A stretch of DNA of 64,000 nucleotides from Capitulum mitella (GCA_030062745.1 CP099847.1:1348304-1412303); one strand, 5' to 3'. Counted from the stretch's first letter, positions 33,574 to 46,539 are shown. Program-made: numbers and translations. The notes: generated from the letters alone by a model not told the origin.

Positions 33574-35109
33574 AATACTACGTTTTTGCACTGAATTAAC
33601 CTCAGCCGAACGTAAGAATCTTCGCCTATGCCCCGGACGAGGTGGGGTCGGTTGCTACCCCATCCCTCGTCGGTCTAGCGGCATAAGCGGTCTGGCCTGA
33701 CTGGGCTTTGACGCTTGTTTGTAACTGCGACCACTTGGCACTGGATCTTGCAGTTTTCATCGGAAGATGGCTCAGATACGTGGTTTAGAAATGCTGTTTT
33801 CAGTCTACAATCCATAAACATGTAAGATATTTGTGTATTGAACTTTTCCGAGAATTCTATTTGTCCTCCTCGACGATTGTTACGTGGTGTTTTAGATCCT
33901 CTCAGTCACGATAGGTGGCAGAATCATGGAGTGCACGTGACATTTAAACGTGTAGTTCCTTGGTTAGAATAATAATAGACCGATGTATATATTTTTATAT
34001 GGATATACATATATATATGTGCATACATATATATATATGCGCATAATTTGAACATATCCTTTTGCACTAGGCAGTGCAATACAAGAAAGTAAGTATAGTA
34101 AGCAATATGTCAGATGAATTTCCGACTTTGAGGAAAGCTCATAGGCCTTGTTCGTCATGCGCCATACAAAGCATCGTAGTGGATTGATGGCATTTCATTG
34201 GTTTTGGGTCGCTTTGGTCGTTTATAACGAAGATTGTTAATGGAAATTAGTCGGTGAATACTTCTCCGTTGCTAAAGTACATAAGTGAATGCATCCGACC
34301 ATTTAATTTTGTTTTTGGAAACGAAACCAGCATTTCATTTGTCTTCTAGATCACAGGATTTGCTTTTTCGATGAGGAAGTTTTTCTACATTTCCTTGAAA
34401 ATGCGGGATGATTTGAAAAGTTACGAATGATGCAAAACAAACATGACGGATATGGAATGAAAAGGGTGATTTGGGCCAGGAGCTCCTGTTCAGAATATGA
34501 GCCCTGTTGGAGGAATAACATGCCGAAAGACGATTTCACGTGAGCCTCACCTGAACGCTAAGACTATCTGTGAGGTGGAAGCATTTCCAGACAGTGTTGC
34601 AGCCGACATTTCGTGAACGGAATGCTATTCCATTCAGTTTTATTGCATTGGGGAGACATTTTGGTGAAAGGGCGACTGCGTCACGCGACTGTTGGCACAC
34701 AAGATTGTATGTCCCAGTTGCATTCCCCGCTAAATTCTCCGGAGAGTTCCTGTTGAGATGCACTGTGGACACGCAGACCACCGTGTGTCCCGCGTGCATG
34801 CGTATTGTCGCAAATGTTGAGCATTTCCAGCAACGGACCCTGGCTCATTGCTGATCTGTAATGGACATTCGTCAGTTTTGTACGCATTGGCTATGGTGCA
34901 TAGGCATGTGGCTTAAACCAGCGGCGAACGTTTACTCTTAATCGAAACCAATTTTTTCTAACAGTGGAACCTTCGACAAAGTCAAGATTTAACTTGTTTT
35001 GTATCAAATCGTTTCGAAGCTCGTTAGACCAGTTCACAAGTTCATCAAATACGCAGGGCAGACTTGTGCTGAACATGTTTTGGGTGATCCGGACCAGGGT
35101 CGGAATCGC
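33574..35109. other. Intergenic with TA tract and partial repeat B
   Basis: A short (TA)n-rich tract lies at 33985-34040 and a partial family B repeat near 34155-34175. No gene was recognised. Confidence 0.35.
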
Positions 35110-35185
35110 AGCGACTTGATCCTGATCAGCGTTTGAATTACGGCTATTTTTATTTGGTCCGAATTAAATGTGATTTACGTTTCTC
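35110..35185 (+). repeat. Dispersed repeat family C, copy 1
   Basis: GATCAGCGTTTGAATTACGG, then CCGAATTAAATGTGATTTACG. The same blocks recur at 36255-36345. Both are rich in GATC and GATT. Confidence 0.5.
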
Positions 35186-36254
35186 GTTGATAAGGATCAG
35201 CCATTGATTCAAAATATAAATTATATATTAGTGTAATCGCATTCATTACGAAAATTATGTATAGGTATATGTATATATATATATACTTGCCTTTACGATT
35301 CATTGCTATGTGGTATGGAAATTAAGCACATAAAAAGCTTGAAAAAGGACGAAATTTGTGTTACACTATGCATATGGAACATGGCTTCATTCATCAATAT
35401 ACATGAATGTAAATGTCCTGTATATAATGTTGCATGCGGTTAGGTAGACTCTTCTTCCTGGGTACGTTACTGAGATAATAGGCAGGAACGTAGCATTGTA
35501 TTAGTATGCACCTAAAATTTGAACATTACCACGGCAGTCATAGCTTTGTCTGTCATAGCATGGGTGTCTGTTCATGACAGCTTTGGCTACTGGCTACTGC
35601 ATGTAATGTTGATTGCTGCTTCATATTTATCCACCACTATTTTCCCAATGACGACGCACTAGTGACAAAAATTACCTGCACTTTGTGCCAGACACGAGTC
35701 GATATAGACCTAGGAACCTAGGGTCTGTTTGACCGAAAATAGATGGAACCATTGTCATGATGGCTATTGATTAACACAGGGCTAGTCACGTGTTGATTTA
35801 ACGAATCGCACAGGAGCCCGGAGAGCAGCTGTCGCTATCGACTTACCCAAACATTGGCACCTACTAGTCGTCTTCTGTCTACCTAAGCAGAACATGGTGG
35901 CGGTTGATTGACATCAATAGACCTACCAAGTGGATTTCGTTCTTTATTATATGAAAAACAAACACATTCTTCATGTGAAGACCTTTAGTCTTACCTTTCT
36001 TTAATGTCGTACGCTTGGTACCAGGTGTGTTTCCAACAGCTGGGCTGTGGGGGGTTGGAACTTTGTGGTGTTGTGAAAGAGAGGTGGTTACCTGGCTCAC
36101 TTCACGCCCTCTTTGATGTAACTTGCTTTGGTGGATCACGATCTGGAGTTATTCTTCATAAGCATATTGTCATGATATTTTACATACATACGTATATAAT
36201 TTACATGTATAATTTGATCACATTGATCAGATTGGAGGTGTAGTTGATGCGGAT
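35186..36254. other. Intergenic, no recognised feature
   Basis: AT-rich, with a short TA tract near 35270. No supported gene. Confidence 0.35.
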
Positions 36255-36345
36255 CAAGATCGGGCTCACAATGCTTGGTTCCAGATCAGCATTTGAATCA
36301 TGGCCGTTTTTCAGAGTTTTGCCCGAATGAAATGTGATTCACGGC
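36255..36345 (+). repeat. Dispersed repeat family C, copy 2
   Basis: GATCAGCATTTGAATCATGG, then CCGAATGAAATGTGATTCACG, matching copy 1. Downstream, 36400-36430 contains a near-palindromic GATTCGGATCGAATCC. Confidence 0.5.
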
Positions 36346-38100
36346 TACATTTTCAAGATTGATCCAGATCAAATGCGACTTACCCAGAAACATGTGATTC
36401 TTGATTCGGATCGAATCCGGACCAGAATCAAGCACAAGTCTGGTACAGGGCATGTACTTTTCAGGCACCGATAGGTTATTTAATGTGTGACCAGTCGTGG
36501 ACACATGCAATGGACAACTGATGTCTGATGGGTCCCGTTTGGCTTGAAAACACGGAACGGCTCACTTTTTTTGGCACGTAAAAGCATCTTTGCCAAAGTG
36601 AAGTACATGTCGGTCATGTTGTAATGAATTCGGGAGTTTTCTCACGTATCGTCAAACATTAAAGCACACGTTTAAAGGGGCAAAAGTGTGGGAGCAATAC
36701 GGATGGACGTGACGTTCAAACAGGGTTGTTATATATCAAATAAAAGCTTCTATTAAAAAACTGTCCTGATAATTCCTGGATTTGGTGATTTAAAGTCACA
36801 CGGGAAAACGGTGTGGGTAAACGTTCTGTGTCGTTTTCCGCACTGCTAAGTTCAATGCTTAAACTTTATCAAACATGCGATAGAATACCGGTCTGCATTT
36901 TGCAGTTTTTTCTTCCCGGACGCGAAGCATCTGTTGTTTTTCCTCCTCGTTGTCGTCCACGCTTGCTGGTTGCCACTGTGCGCTTTTGTGAAGGCGTATC
37001 CGGAATTTTCGACCTATCCATTTCCTTGTTTTGTTTTTATCAAAACTGTGTAAACCTAAAGAAATAAATGAATACACATTTTAGCGTTGCGCATCTGAAG
37101 TTGAAAGGTGTGATACGATATGCGATATGCATTCGGTCGTGTGCGAATTTGAGGATGGAAATGTCTGTTTTTATATCCTAGATATCGACTGTCATTTCCT
37201 AGTCCAAATATGTAAATATGCTGGTACCTTGCGTTATGCTTGCGAAATGAACTCATTTTATGGAAAGTTATTCAGTTGTTTATGTACGATTATTATTGCC
37301 ATGTTTGAAGGCCTCCATGAAGTGAATTCATGTCGTGCGTTCGCATCACTGGTGCTGTTGAATTTCGCTATTTCATAAATTCATCATGCACCTACTCGGT
37401 CGATTCTGATTCAGTCACCAAAATTACCAGTGGGTCTCATTCGCGAAACGAGATGTTTCCGCTGTAACGTTTTTTAATTAATGCATCTCGGTTTGCATGT
37501 TTGGAATCCATTGAACGCATAGACGTATTTCGCAACGAAAAAAAGAATATTGCATTCATTAAAAAATAAATAGAAGGGCTTCTAAATTCTTCGTGGTCGT
37601 CGGTGAACTTCTGACTTCTGTGACAAGATCGACAGTTATCAGCAGTGGTAAATATGGTGCAATTCAGCCTTTGTAGTCTTGTCCGGGAATTCGTAATAAT
37701 AGAGAAACAAACACTTTCAGATCATTTACATTTTTTCACGAATGGCCCATACCTTTTTGTACTGTTTGATAGTAAGGCTTTCTGCCGGAGTATTCCGATA
37801 TCGTAAGGCATATGAATTTTTTAATAAACTGTTTTCGACATGTCCAGAAAAGTCATTTGCAAGTCAGGAACTTTTGTAATTTGTTCGAGCCCCAGTGCAA
37901 TAACTGATAATGCTTCCGGTAACTTTAAAAGTTTCAGGCGTGGGAATTCTGACCGTAGAGTGTGGAAAGATTTTATTTGTGAGCGTCTTCCGTTTCTTTT
38001 TTTCACCTTCATTGCCAGCATATTCCTCTGCGCTGGTATTGTCGGCTGAAACAGCATGCCGCTAATCTTACACAACACCTCGCTGTATTTACATTATATC
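36346..38100. other. Intergenic, no recognised feature
   Basis: AT-rich; short unsupported frames only. Confidence 0.35.
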
Positions 38101-38591
38101 ATCATGGATAGCGATAACAATAAAGCACAGGCACGCAGGCAGTCACGCGTTCAGGCTGGGCGTCGCCGCGACCGCGGTGGCGTGACGGCGGGCCGACCGT
38201 GACTGGGAGTAGGCCCGGCGCCGGCCGATCACGGCGCGCGGCTAGCCAGCCAGACATTCACGCGGGATGGCGATGATGGGTGGGAGGCGCCGCTTCGCCG
38301 GGCGTCGCGCCGGAAGCCGGCTTCCGAGCGCACGCGGCCAGCGGTTCCGACGCCGCGACGCGCCGAGCCGGACGGCCAGAACGAGTCGGTCTCGAGGCGG
38401 TCGGTCCGAAGTCCGGGTTTGGGCTGACGCGCGTCGACCGAACCGACGGCGGCGGGGCCGGCACTGACGCGACGGGAGCGGGGCGTCGATGTCGGCGGCC
38501 GGCGGGTCATGGTACTCGTGGATCGTGGGTCCGCGGCGCGACGGCGCCGGCGGCGGCTCACAGCGGATGAGGGCGTGCGCGGCGGCGCAGT
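38101..38591 (-). other. GC-rich 3' flank of gene 4
   Basis: GC-rich and CpG-rich, directly downstream of the gene 4 stop on the minus strand, so probably its 3' UTR. Arg-rich frames on both strands reflect base composition. AATAAA on the plus strand near 38119 is in the wrong orientation for gene 4. Confidence 0.4.
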
Positions 38592-40040
38592 CTACCAGCG
38601 GTAGCCGGGGTGACTGTAGAAGCCGAGTCCCAGGTTGCTGTAGCCCAGAGACGGGTAGTAGCCGCCCAGGAAGGCTGGGGCCAAGCCGGCCGTGTTCAGG
38701 CCGCCGTTGGCCGCCAGCGCTGCCGCCGCATCCGCCACCGACGTCACCGCCGCGGGAGCCGGAGCCGCGGCCGAAGCCGGAGCCGAAGCCGCAGCCGGAG
38801 CCGCGGCTGGGGCCGGGGCCGCGGCCGGGGCCGGGGCCGCGGCGGCCGCTACAGGCGCCGGCACGGCGGCCAGGGCGGCCACTGCGGCGGCCGGCTGCGG
38901 TGCGCTGTGCGAACTGTAGCTGGAGGCGGCCGCGGTCGGCTCCGGCTCGGGTGTCGGCTCCGGCTCGGGCGTGTAGCCGGCGGTCTTGGCGGCGGCCGCG
39001 GCCGCGGCGGCCACCGCCTGGTCGAAGGCGGCCTGGAAGCGCGCCTTGGCGGCTACCACGTCCGGCGTGTCCGTCGGCGCCTGCAGCGTGTGCGCCGCCG
39101 TCGACGACGGCGGCTGGTAGGCGGCGGGCGCTGGGCTTGGAGATGGAGCGTAGGCCGGCGCCGGCGCTGGGGCTGGGGCTGGAGCTGGAGCATAAGCCGC
39201 TGGTGCTGGGGCCGGAGCATAAGCCGGTGGTGGAGCCGATGCGTAAGCCGTCACTTGACCTGGTGCTGATGCATAGCCTGGAGCTGGGGCATAAGCCGGT
39301 GCTGGAGCAGGAGCCGGAGCGTAAGCTGGTGCTGGGGCTGGAGCCGGGGCATAAGTAGGTGCCGGAGCTGGAGCTGGTGCTGGGGCATAACCGGGTGCGG
39401 GGGCTACAGCCGGAGCATAAGCTGGTGCTGGGGCAGGCGCTGGAGCATAAGCTGGTGCTGGGGCAGGCGCTGGAGCATAAGCTTGCGCTGGGGCCTGAGC
39501 TGGAGCATAAGCTGGTGCTGGGGCCGGTGCTGGAGCATAAGCTTGCGCTGGGGCCGGAGCTGGAGCATAAGCTGGTGCTTGGGCCGGTGCTGGAGCATAA
39601 GCTTGCGCTGGGGCCGGTGCTGGAGCATAAGCTGGTGCTGGGGCTTGCGCTGGAGCATAAGCTTGCGCTGGGGCCGGAGCTTGGGCATAAGCTGGTGCTG
39701 GAGCGGGGGCTGGAGCATAAGCTGGCACCGGGGTTGGTGCTGGTGCTGGCGCCGATGCTGCCGCAGGAGCTGGAGCGGCTGCCGCAGCTGCAGGAACCGC
39801 GGCCGCGGCTGGAGCCGTCGCCGCTGCGGCCGGCGCTGCGGCGGCAGCCAGAAGGGCGGTTGTGGTCGGGTCAGAGGCTGCCACCAGCGGCCACTGGGTC
39901 ACGTACTGGTACGGGTTGTAGGTGCCGTAGACGCCCGACCCGAGAAGGGTGGCGCAGTACTGGTAGCCGTACAGCTGGCACTGCCATGGCAGACCGCACG
40001 CCACGGAGAGCACACTGACAAACACCGGCAGGAGCCTCAT
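38592..40040 (-). CDS. Secreted Ala/Pro-rich cuticle-like protein with AYAPAPAP repeats (gene 4)
   Basis: The only gene here with a single intact frame, 482 residues. Residues 1-16 are a signal peptide (MRLLPVFVSVLSVACG). Cys21-x3-Gly25-x3-Cys29 follows with a Tyr-rich N-terminus, then Ala runs and about 200 residues of AYAPAPAPAP/AYAPAQAPA repeats. The TPDVVAAKARFQAAFDQAVA helix resembles the cuticle motif DTPEVAAAK. TPEPEP repeats and further Ala/Pro sequence precede a Gly/Tyr/Leu-rich C-terminus ending GYRW (stop 38592-38594). The ATG at 40038-40040 is chosen over the upstream in-frame ATG because a TATA box lies 53-60 bases before it and a signal peptide starts there. The likely role is as an extracellular structural (cuticle or shell matrix) component; no enzymatic domain is visible. 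Confidence 0.8.
   Translation of the reverse strand: MRLLPVFVSVLSVACGLPWQCQLYGYQYCATLLGSGVYGTYNPYQYVTQWPLVAASDPTTTALLAAAAAPAAAATAPAAAAVPAAAAAAPAPAAASAPAPAPTPVPAYAPAPAPAPAYAQAPAPAQAYAPAQAPAPAYAPAPAPAQAYAPAPAQAPAYAPAPAPAQAYAPAPAPAPAYAPAQAPAQAYAPAPAPAPAYAPAPAPAPAYAPAVAPAPGYAPAPAPAPAPTYAPAPAPAPAYAPAPAPAPAYAPAPGYASAPGQVTAYASAPPPAYAPAPAPAAYAPAPAPAPAPAPAYAPSPSPAPAAYQPPSSTAAHTLQAPTDTPDVVAAKARFQAAFDQAVAAAAAAAAKTAGYTPEPEPTPEPEPTAAASSYSSHSAPQPAAAVAALAAVPAPVAAAAAPAPAAAPAPAAAPAAASAPASAAAPAPAAVTSVADAAAALAANGGLNTAGLAPAFLGGYYPSLGYSNLGLGFYSHPGYRW
39240..39730 (-). repeat. Coding minisatellite of gene 4
   Basis: About 30-60-base units of GCATAAGCTGGTGCTGGGGC on the plus strand, encoding AYAPAPAPAP/AYAPAQAPA on the minus strand. 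Unit-to-unit identity is highest at 39410-39700, which suggests recent expansion. Confidence 0.85.
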
Positions 40041-40065
40041 GTCGGCCGCACGCAGGCGCGGGCAC

Positions 40066-40122
40066 TGTGTGGCCTCGAGCACGACATGCCCGTTTTATAC
40101 CCCACTTTCCTGTGCGATTTTT
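40066..40122 (-). promoter_or_regulatory. Core promoter of gene 4
   Basis: On the minus strand TATAAAA occupies 40099-40093. AAAAAT occupies 40122-40117, exactly 23 bases upstream, with CGCACAGGAAAGTGGGG between. A CACAGTG initiator-like string places the start near 40066. The leader is about 26 bases to the ATG in the context GGCCGACATGAGG, nearly the same as gene 1. Confidence 0.78.
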
Positions 40123-43113
40123 TCTCGCGATAGGATGCCGACTTCGTGCGATGGGACCGGTTCATACAGGCTCACCAGACGATGGCTGGAGCTGCAGGGC
40201 TCGGTCGAAGAAATCAAATGACGGGCACCCGGGCTTCATCACTGCCGCTGAATTTCCAGTCGCCGAGGCAGAGTTTTCTCTCCCAGACCCAGGAAAGTCG
40301 GGGTTTGCCTGGCTGGAAATGGCGTGAGGCTCGTCCAGAATACTTCGTGACGAAGCCCTGTGTTTATATATCACTCATCAAAGGTCGTCCATATTTGGTT
40401 TGGTACGATTTGGTATGCATGTTTTCAAAAGACCTGTAAATAGTCAAGATTTCCCCGGTACTGCCGTCACTGATAAGCATAAATTATTTTCTGGCGCCAT
40501 TTTGCAGACCCTGTAGTTTTTCATGTCCTTACCTTGTCCTGTCTGTCTTATGCCATTTATTTTCTTTATACAACCTGCCTGCTGTCCTCAGTCAAGGCCC
40601 ATGTGGGTTGAGGAATTTGTGTCGATTGCGTTTTGGTCATAGAATACGAATCCTGTCGAATACGTTTTGGTCATAGACCATGTTTTGGTCGTCACACATA
40701 CAGAGCATTGCTGTCATTTGCCATGTGGGGGGCTCCCTTGGCCATCCCTTACATTTCATTGTCCTTAAAACCCTTCTGTGTGCATTGCATTCAGTCTTGC
40801 TAAGCAGTCAGTAAATTTAAGTCTTGTCAGGGGCAGTCCGAAAGCATAAGTTTACCACATAAAACCCAACCACTTCCTTAGTCTTTCGGCATTGACAGGA
40901 ACTGCCAGTGAAATTTCATCTATTCCCGGACTTTGCCGTGGTGATGTGTGGTCGTTTACCTGATATGAAGTTGCGGAACTGATTCGTGTGTTGACGGTGT
41001 GTTATTGGCACAAGGCATATGTCGCGTCAGTGATTGATTTCATCCAGTTATTGATGATCTATGTATGTTTACTCGATACACCTCATTCACAATTTTAGTG
41101 CAGTAATTTTGACGGGTCCAAGATTGTGGGAGAGCATGAACATGCTCTGAAAGAGGATGGACACTCCTGAACCCGAAATTCCCAGAGAAATCGGAGAAGT
41201 TATCTTTTGCTTAATTCGCTACTGTCTACCGAAAATTTTGCAATTATTTGTCCAGTGGCTGTAAAAAATTTTAAAACCCAGCAAGCTCTGTGTACGGGCC
41301 GGGCCACTTAATTCTATTTTTTCCGCTCGTTGAACGAACACGCAGTCGGCTTTCAGCGTCGCTCGTAACCAGGAAGACGCCTGTGGGTGTATACTGAGCG
41401 AGTTATACGTCGTGGCTGCTTTCATCAGCACTCTCCATTATGCGTTTTGCAATACAACGGACTGTTTATCTGTATATGCCAGTATTTTGCATTGGACAAA
41501 TGGGGCGTTCAAATAAAACTCGAACTACCAAATGGTTCTGCGTGCCAAAAATACCATGGACATAAAATATTTCTCATATAGCCATCGAAAAAACCCCGAG
41601 ACATCTGTCGTATATTCCCATTCACGTTTTTATTTTATACATTAGAACTGCATATTCTTGTATGTGCGAAACACACCATAACTGTACGGAGAGCCCACCC
41701 AAGTCATATGGAAACATTGCGACACCGGGGTATTGCTTGAGGGCATTTTCGTCCCCGGGCCATTTTAAAAAGCTTTACTTTGGAGCTAATCTGCTTTTAT
41801 TTGAATGGAGTATTATGGGTGAAATTGCACAGAGAATACTTCCCAAAGATATTTCTTCCTTCCACTTTTTCGCTTTTTTTCATTTTTTCACTTATATTTA
41901 CAGCCGATGACAAGATGCCTCTGAAGAGGTGGAGCCGATGGTGTTTTCTGCTTTGAGGCAACCGAGAATTATGTGCGAACGTTGGGGTCCTCAGTGGCCG
42001 GACATGTGGCGGAACAATATGAAAATGGAACGGTGTCCACAAAATTATTGCTGGTTACGATTGGGATTGCGGGACAGATAAACAGGCCGTTTTTTTCCCA
42101 GCCAATCCAAGACCCAACAATCAACGTAATTCGGTCTCCTCGTAGAACAACCAACGCAGTTCGATCAACTTCCGAAAATTATTAAAAAATATCATGGGAT
42201 TTTAAATTGATTTTTTGAAACATTGTCATGTGCATGATGTTACGGCGTCTTTATGTGTCAGGCCAGACCCTTTCCGGTTGCTTGGCTGTGGTCGAAATGT
42301 TACGATGTCTTAAAAAGATGTCGTCTTTCTAAAATGGTCAGGTCTGCTGGTCTCCTTTCTTTCTCGAATTGCATTTGCGCTTACAGCATTTTCGTTTGCA
42401 TCGGAGAATAGGCTTGTCAGCTCGTTGCCGTGAGTTCATGCGCCCTGTTCCACGGATCAAATGAAATGGAACTTACTGTGTAGACCATTTTCATCATTAC
42501 AATCCTCATAAATTCATTACAATCCTCATTCATCATTACAATCCTCATTTCATCCATCATCTGTGTGTTCCGCACAAATTTCGGCGTTAATGGTTAGACG
42601 TGAATCCCCGAAACGTGCATGCCTGTTTTATTTGTCAAACCAATACTGTAAGTTCCGTTAATCTTGCAAATAAAATTGATTAGACACATCAGAAGGAATG
42701 CACATGTGGATTACAATTCTCCATTGCATGTGCGACACGGCAGGATAGAACTTAGCAAAACTGAAGACGTAGTTGAACTGTCGACTGCACAACCGAACGA
42801 TGCCTAAATGTCAGGCAGTCATTTCACAAACAGCAGCATGACATTCACTTATAAGAAGCTTATTGAAACTTCTTTCACGCTCGCAAGCTCATGTTATCTG
42901 CACTTGCGGAGCACGCCTTGGAATTTGGCATTAATGGAATGTGCCGTAAATAAATCTATGCGCACAGGCCCCATGAACGTTTGATGTAGAATATAATCCC
43001 CGGTACATAACTTGTTTGGTAGGTCTGTCCATGCGATTCTCTGGCGTCAAACAGACGGGAGCATTGCGTTGAGTCAAACAGTCTGTCCCTTTTTCCAAAT
43101 CCCATGAAAACGT
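40123..43113. other. Intergenic with two short tandem repeats
   Basis: CGTTTTGGTCATAGA occurs at 40629-40643 and 40663-40677, with a partial copy at about 40681. CATTACAATCCTCAT occurs three times at 42494-42548. No gene was recognised; the open frames are short and unsupported. Confidence 0.4.
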
Positions 43114-43160
43114 GCCATGGAGGCAGCCAGGCACTGCAAAGTGCTGACTGCCTCCATGGC
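43114..43160. repeat. 47-base inverted repeat (hairpin)
   Basis: GCCATGGAGGCAG (43114-43126) pairs perfectly with CTGCCTCCATGGC (43148-43160). Inside, AGGCACT and AGTGCT pair around a GCAA loop. It could be a transposon-derived hairpin or a structured RNA; it is short for a microRNA precursor. Confidence 0.7.
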
Positions 43161-45851
43161 TTGATTATATGACCGATGATATGACTCCCATGGCTTGATG
43201 CAGTGGGCTTGCAACAAAATATTTTCAGGTCGGTCTCCACACAATTAAACAAACATTATAATCCATGATCTCACTGCATTTGTGAAACAGTCATGACAGT
43301 AGCTGCACTAGATGTATTCATTTTCAAATACACATAAGGAGCAAAATGACATAAAAACTGATTGCATCGCGTTTATGGTTTCTGCGGAAAGGTGAACTCA
43401 GTTGTAGGATGTGGCCCCTTTCATCATTGTATTACCCCAGGAATACACCTCTCCCTGGTTTGATGGGAACGTTTTTCCGACACTACGTGTTTTGATTTAC
43501 TCTGCTTATTCATGTTTGCATGTAAAGGTTATGTAAAGGAATGCTTTGGACATTTGCCCATCTTACAGCTGAAAGCCTTAAAATCTTGATTTAGTAGCAG
43601 TGCATGAAAACTAAGAATTACATTAAGCGATAAGTGATGCTGTATAAGTAAGCATTATACTGCCCATGGTTGGGTGTTGTTTTCCATATAACATTCAGCT
43701 ATAATCGGTGTTGCTGTGTAGTGTTAATGTCCTCGGATTGTTGCCATGTTTGCAATATAAACCGGCTTCAACCCAAGCTTTTTTTACATGTGGATTTCAG
43801 CCTATGTGCGTAGAGTTCTCAGCTGGCAACCCCCAAAAGTATTTCTCAGCTCGGGAACCCTAAAAGTTTTTTTTTATCGTTTTCAAGATTTTATCCTCAT
43901 ACTATCAGTCTTGACAACATTGAGAAAACAATGGCATACTTAGTCGGATAGCTTGAACTGATCCTTATAAAACAAACAGAAATGATCTGAATAGTGGGGT
44001 GTCAGCCCTGTTCAACACCAAAAATAATTTGCTGGAAGCATCGTCGTGATGAAGCTTATGATGCACACAACTGGAATTCCTGCAGGAGTTGGAGTAGCGT
44101 GTAGACGCCGACACTTTTGAGGCATTTTAGCATTAGGATTACGACATAGGTTGATAAGAATGGCGTCAAATCCTGTTGGGACCCTCAGTGATTTTTGGAG
44201 ATTTGGGGTTTATGCACCAGTAACAGTATATATCAACTATGGTTTGGGTGCAGGCAATTAGAACACTGGAAAAATATGGGCGGTTTAGAACAAAATATCT
44301 GTGGAAAATGTGCCCTGCTTTGTTTTTCAGTTCGGATCATATGACTGAATAGACCACTAACAACTGTTTGTGTCCAATTTTCAGGAAGTTCCCATTCGTT
44401 GTTAATCGAACGTTCACCGAGAATGAGGAACCCGTACGCGACCGAGATTCACACATAAATGTTGAAATTCGTGGCACAGTCCGACAGTGACGCTCGATTA
44501 GGCGCTGGAAATGAGAAAATACATGGAACACATCCACAGAAATTTATTAAAACAATATCATTTCATGCACACACATCCTTCTGAAACCTGAAGACCGTCT
44601 ACGGTGAGGAAGTTTCGCCAATTGATTTTTTCTTCTGTCTCGTCCATTCGCCATATATGTACAGCTGTTGCAAACTGCCGAACAAACCAGGAAACTGCCA
44701 ACAAATGTTATATGTCATACGCTTGTCCCACTAATTTCTACCAGATTCAAGTCGATATGTTGTAACACTCGAATCGCGTTCATACCAACCCTAAAGTTGT
44801 GTTAAGGTCGGAGTGTGGCCATAATTATGTAGTGCTAACTGTCGGCCGAAAATTGGGCTAGAAAACTGCTGCAGGTTTCCCGTATTTTATCAGAACACTG
44901 TAAGATCATATCAAACCAATGGGCTTTATATTAAGACTGATTAGAGGCGTCCAACATGAAGCCTGACTTTTCGCGATTTGATTTTACGAGTATTTAGTCT
45001 TGCCATTTTGGCAATGACTCATATAACGTGGATTTCCCAAGCAGACGATGCGCTATGGAACCAAATCACGTAGTTTCAGATCGATCTTACCACCATCCAA
45101 TCCCGTTTGACGAAAGCCCAGACACTAAGCTCGAATATAAGCACAGATCGTCCACCATCCAGGCTGATATGGTCCTGTCACTTCAGCCTAAAAACGATGG
45201 TGGCCTCGTGTTTATTAACGCTGTGACGCCTACGAACAAGTTTGGCGGTGTCGGCCCAATGTTGGAAAGAGACAGACAATACGTTGTTACGAAGAATCTA
45301 AGACTTAACTTGAATATCATTTCTGTTTTTTGTCTTGCAGTTTGATTTTTTTTTTTTTTACTTGAATGGGGCGCATTCTGGAGTCTTGATGTTCCGCAAG
45401 GGCGTGTTTTTTTCCCGGATGTCCGCAGTTCGATTTTGTTTGAATCGTCATGTGGTGTGCTCTTTTGTTGGTATTACCCAGATTGTGCAGACCTCTCGGG
45501 AAAATGCAAGGCGAATGCTGCGCAAGTACGATTAGCTCCTGCGACAAATCACTTGCAGGTTTTTCTCAAATCTGCCCTTGTCTTTATGGGTCCAAAGAAA
45601 CATGGCCATGTTTACAGCCATATTGCGATATGAGATGAGGATACTGGAAAGCAGCTAATATGAGGGGATTAAAAAGCAAAGGAAAAGCACAGGGAAAATT
45701 AGCCCGTGAGCAAAAATATTGATTCCGGAATAATTATTCCATATATGGAGTAAAGAGCTTGCAATCCAGAGCATTTGAAACACAATTGCATAAAATGTAA
45801 GCAGTGCGCTATATTGTGTTAAAAAATTAGTGGCCCGGTGTCCAGTGGTTG
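43161..45851. other. Intergenic, no recognised feature
   Basis: AT-rich. Open frames such as 45028-45345 (+) have ordinary composition but no recognised domain or promoter. Confidence 0.35.
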
Positions 45852-46035
45852 GGAAATTATAAGCTTCCGGAAACCGTTATGGCGGGGCGGGGCGGGGCTG
45901 GGTCGCTCAATTGGATTTTTTTCCTGCTAGTTCCAGTGAGGCCGAAAGTCAAGTGAGTCGTACTTCAGCGAACAGAAAAAATCATGTTGAGCGGTCCCGC
46001 ACGGCCTGGGTCACCCGTAACCCTTTCGGGAAGCC
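45852..46035. repeat. Dispersed repeat family A, head-to-head pair
   Basis: A reverse copy (about 45852-45945, AAGCTTCCGGAAACCGTTAT ... TTCCTGCTAGTTCC) abuts a forward copy (45938-46035, GAGGCCGAAAGTCAAGTGAG ... CCCTTTCGGGAAGCC). The two share the GAGGCCGAA boundary. Confidence 0.5.
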
Positions 46036-46539
46036 AATGGTTTCGCAGTCACTTGGCACCGAATCATGATATGTTCATTGGAGGGTAGTGTGGTTCTTTA
46101 AATTTTACGTGCTTGTCATTTGCAGTGCGATAGGTTGCAAACTCTTTCTTCCGCACAACTATTTCGACAATAATGCTTTCGCTCGCGACCAGTAGCTTTC
46201 AAACGCTTTTTTCCACATAAGTATTTCGGGAGTAATGTTTGCGCTTCCACATTCTGATTTTTTTTTTTGTACTTTGCACTTATCTTCAGATTCCTGTGAA
46301 AACTTTACACCTGAATATTAGTCGAAGCTATAAATATCTGTACATCGGAGATCCAAGTCCTCTATAGCATTGGCATCCACTATCATTCTCGACCGGGAAA
46401 TGGAAAATATAACACATGTCCCGTGATATGTTTAAAAGACGTCTTGTAGCCAGGTGCATTAAAAATGACTAGAATGAACAGACCTGTTTACCTGTTTCCC
46501 TTCGTAGTTTTGGACGGCTCATTAATGACAGCAAACATT
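46036..46539. other. Intergenic, no recognised feature
   Basis: AT-rich; nothing recognised. Confidence 0.35.

Noticed and set aside
38489-40133. Plus-strand frames across gene 4 (38489-39358, 39359-40018, 39483-40133)
   Set aside because: Repetitive shadows of the AYAPAPAP array on the opposite strand.
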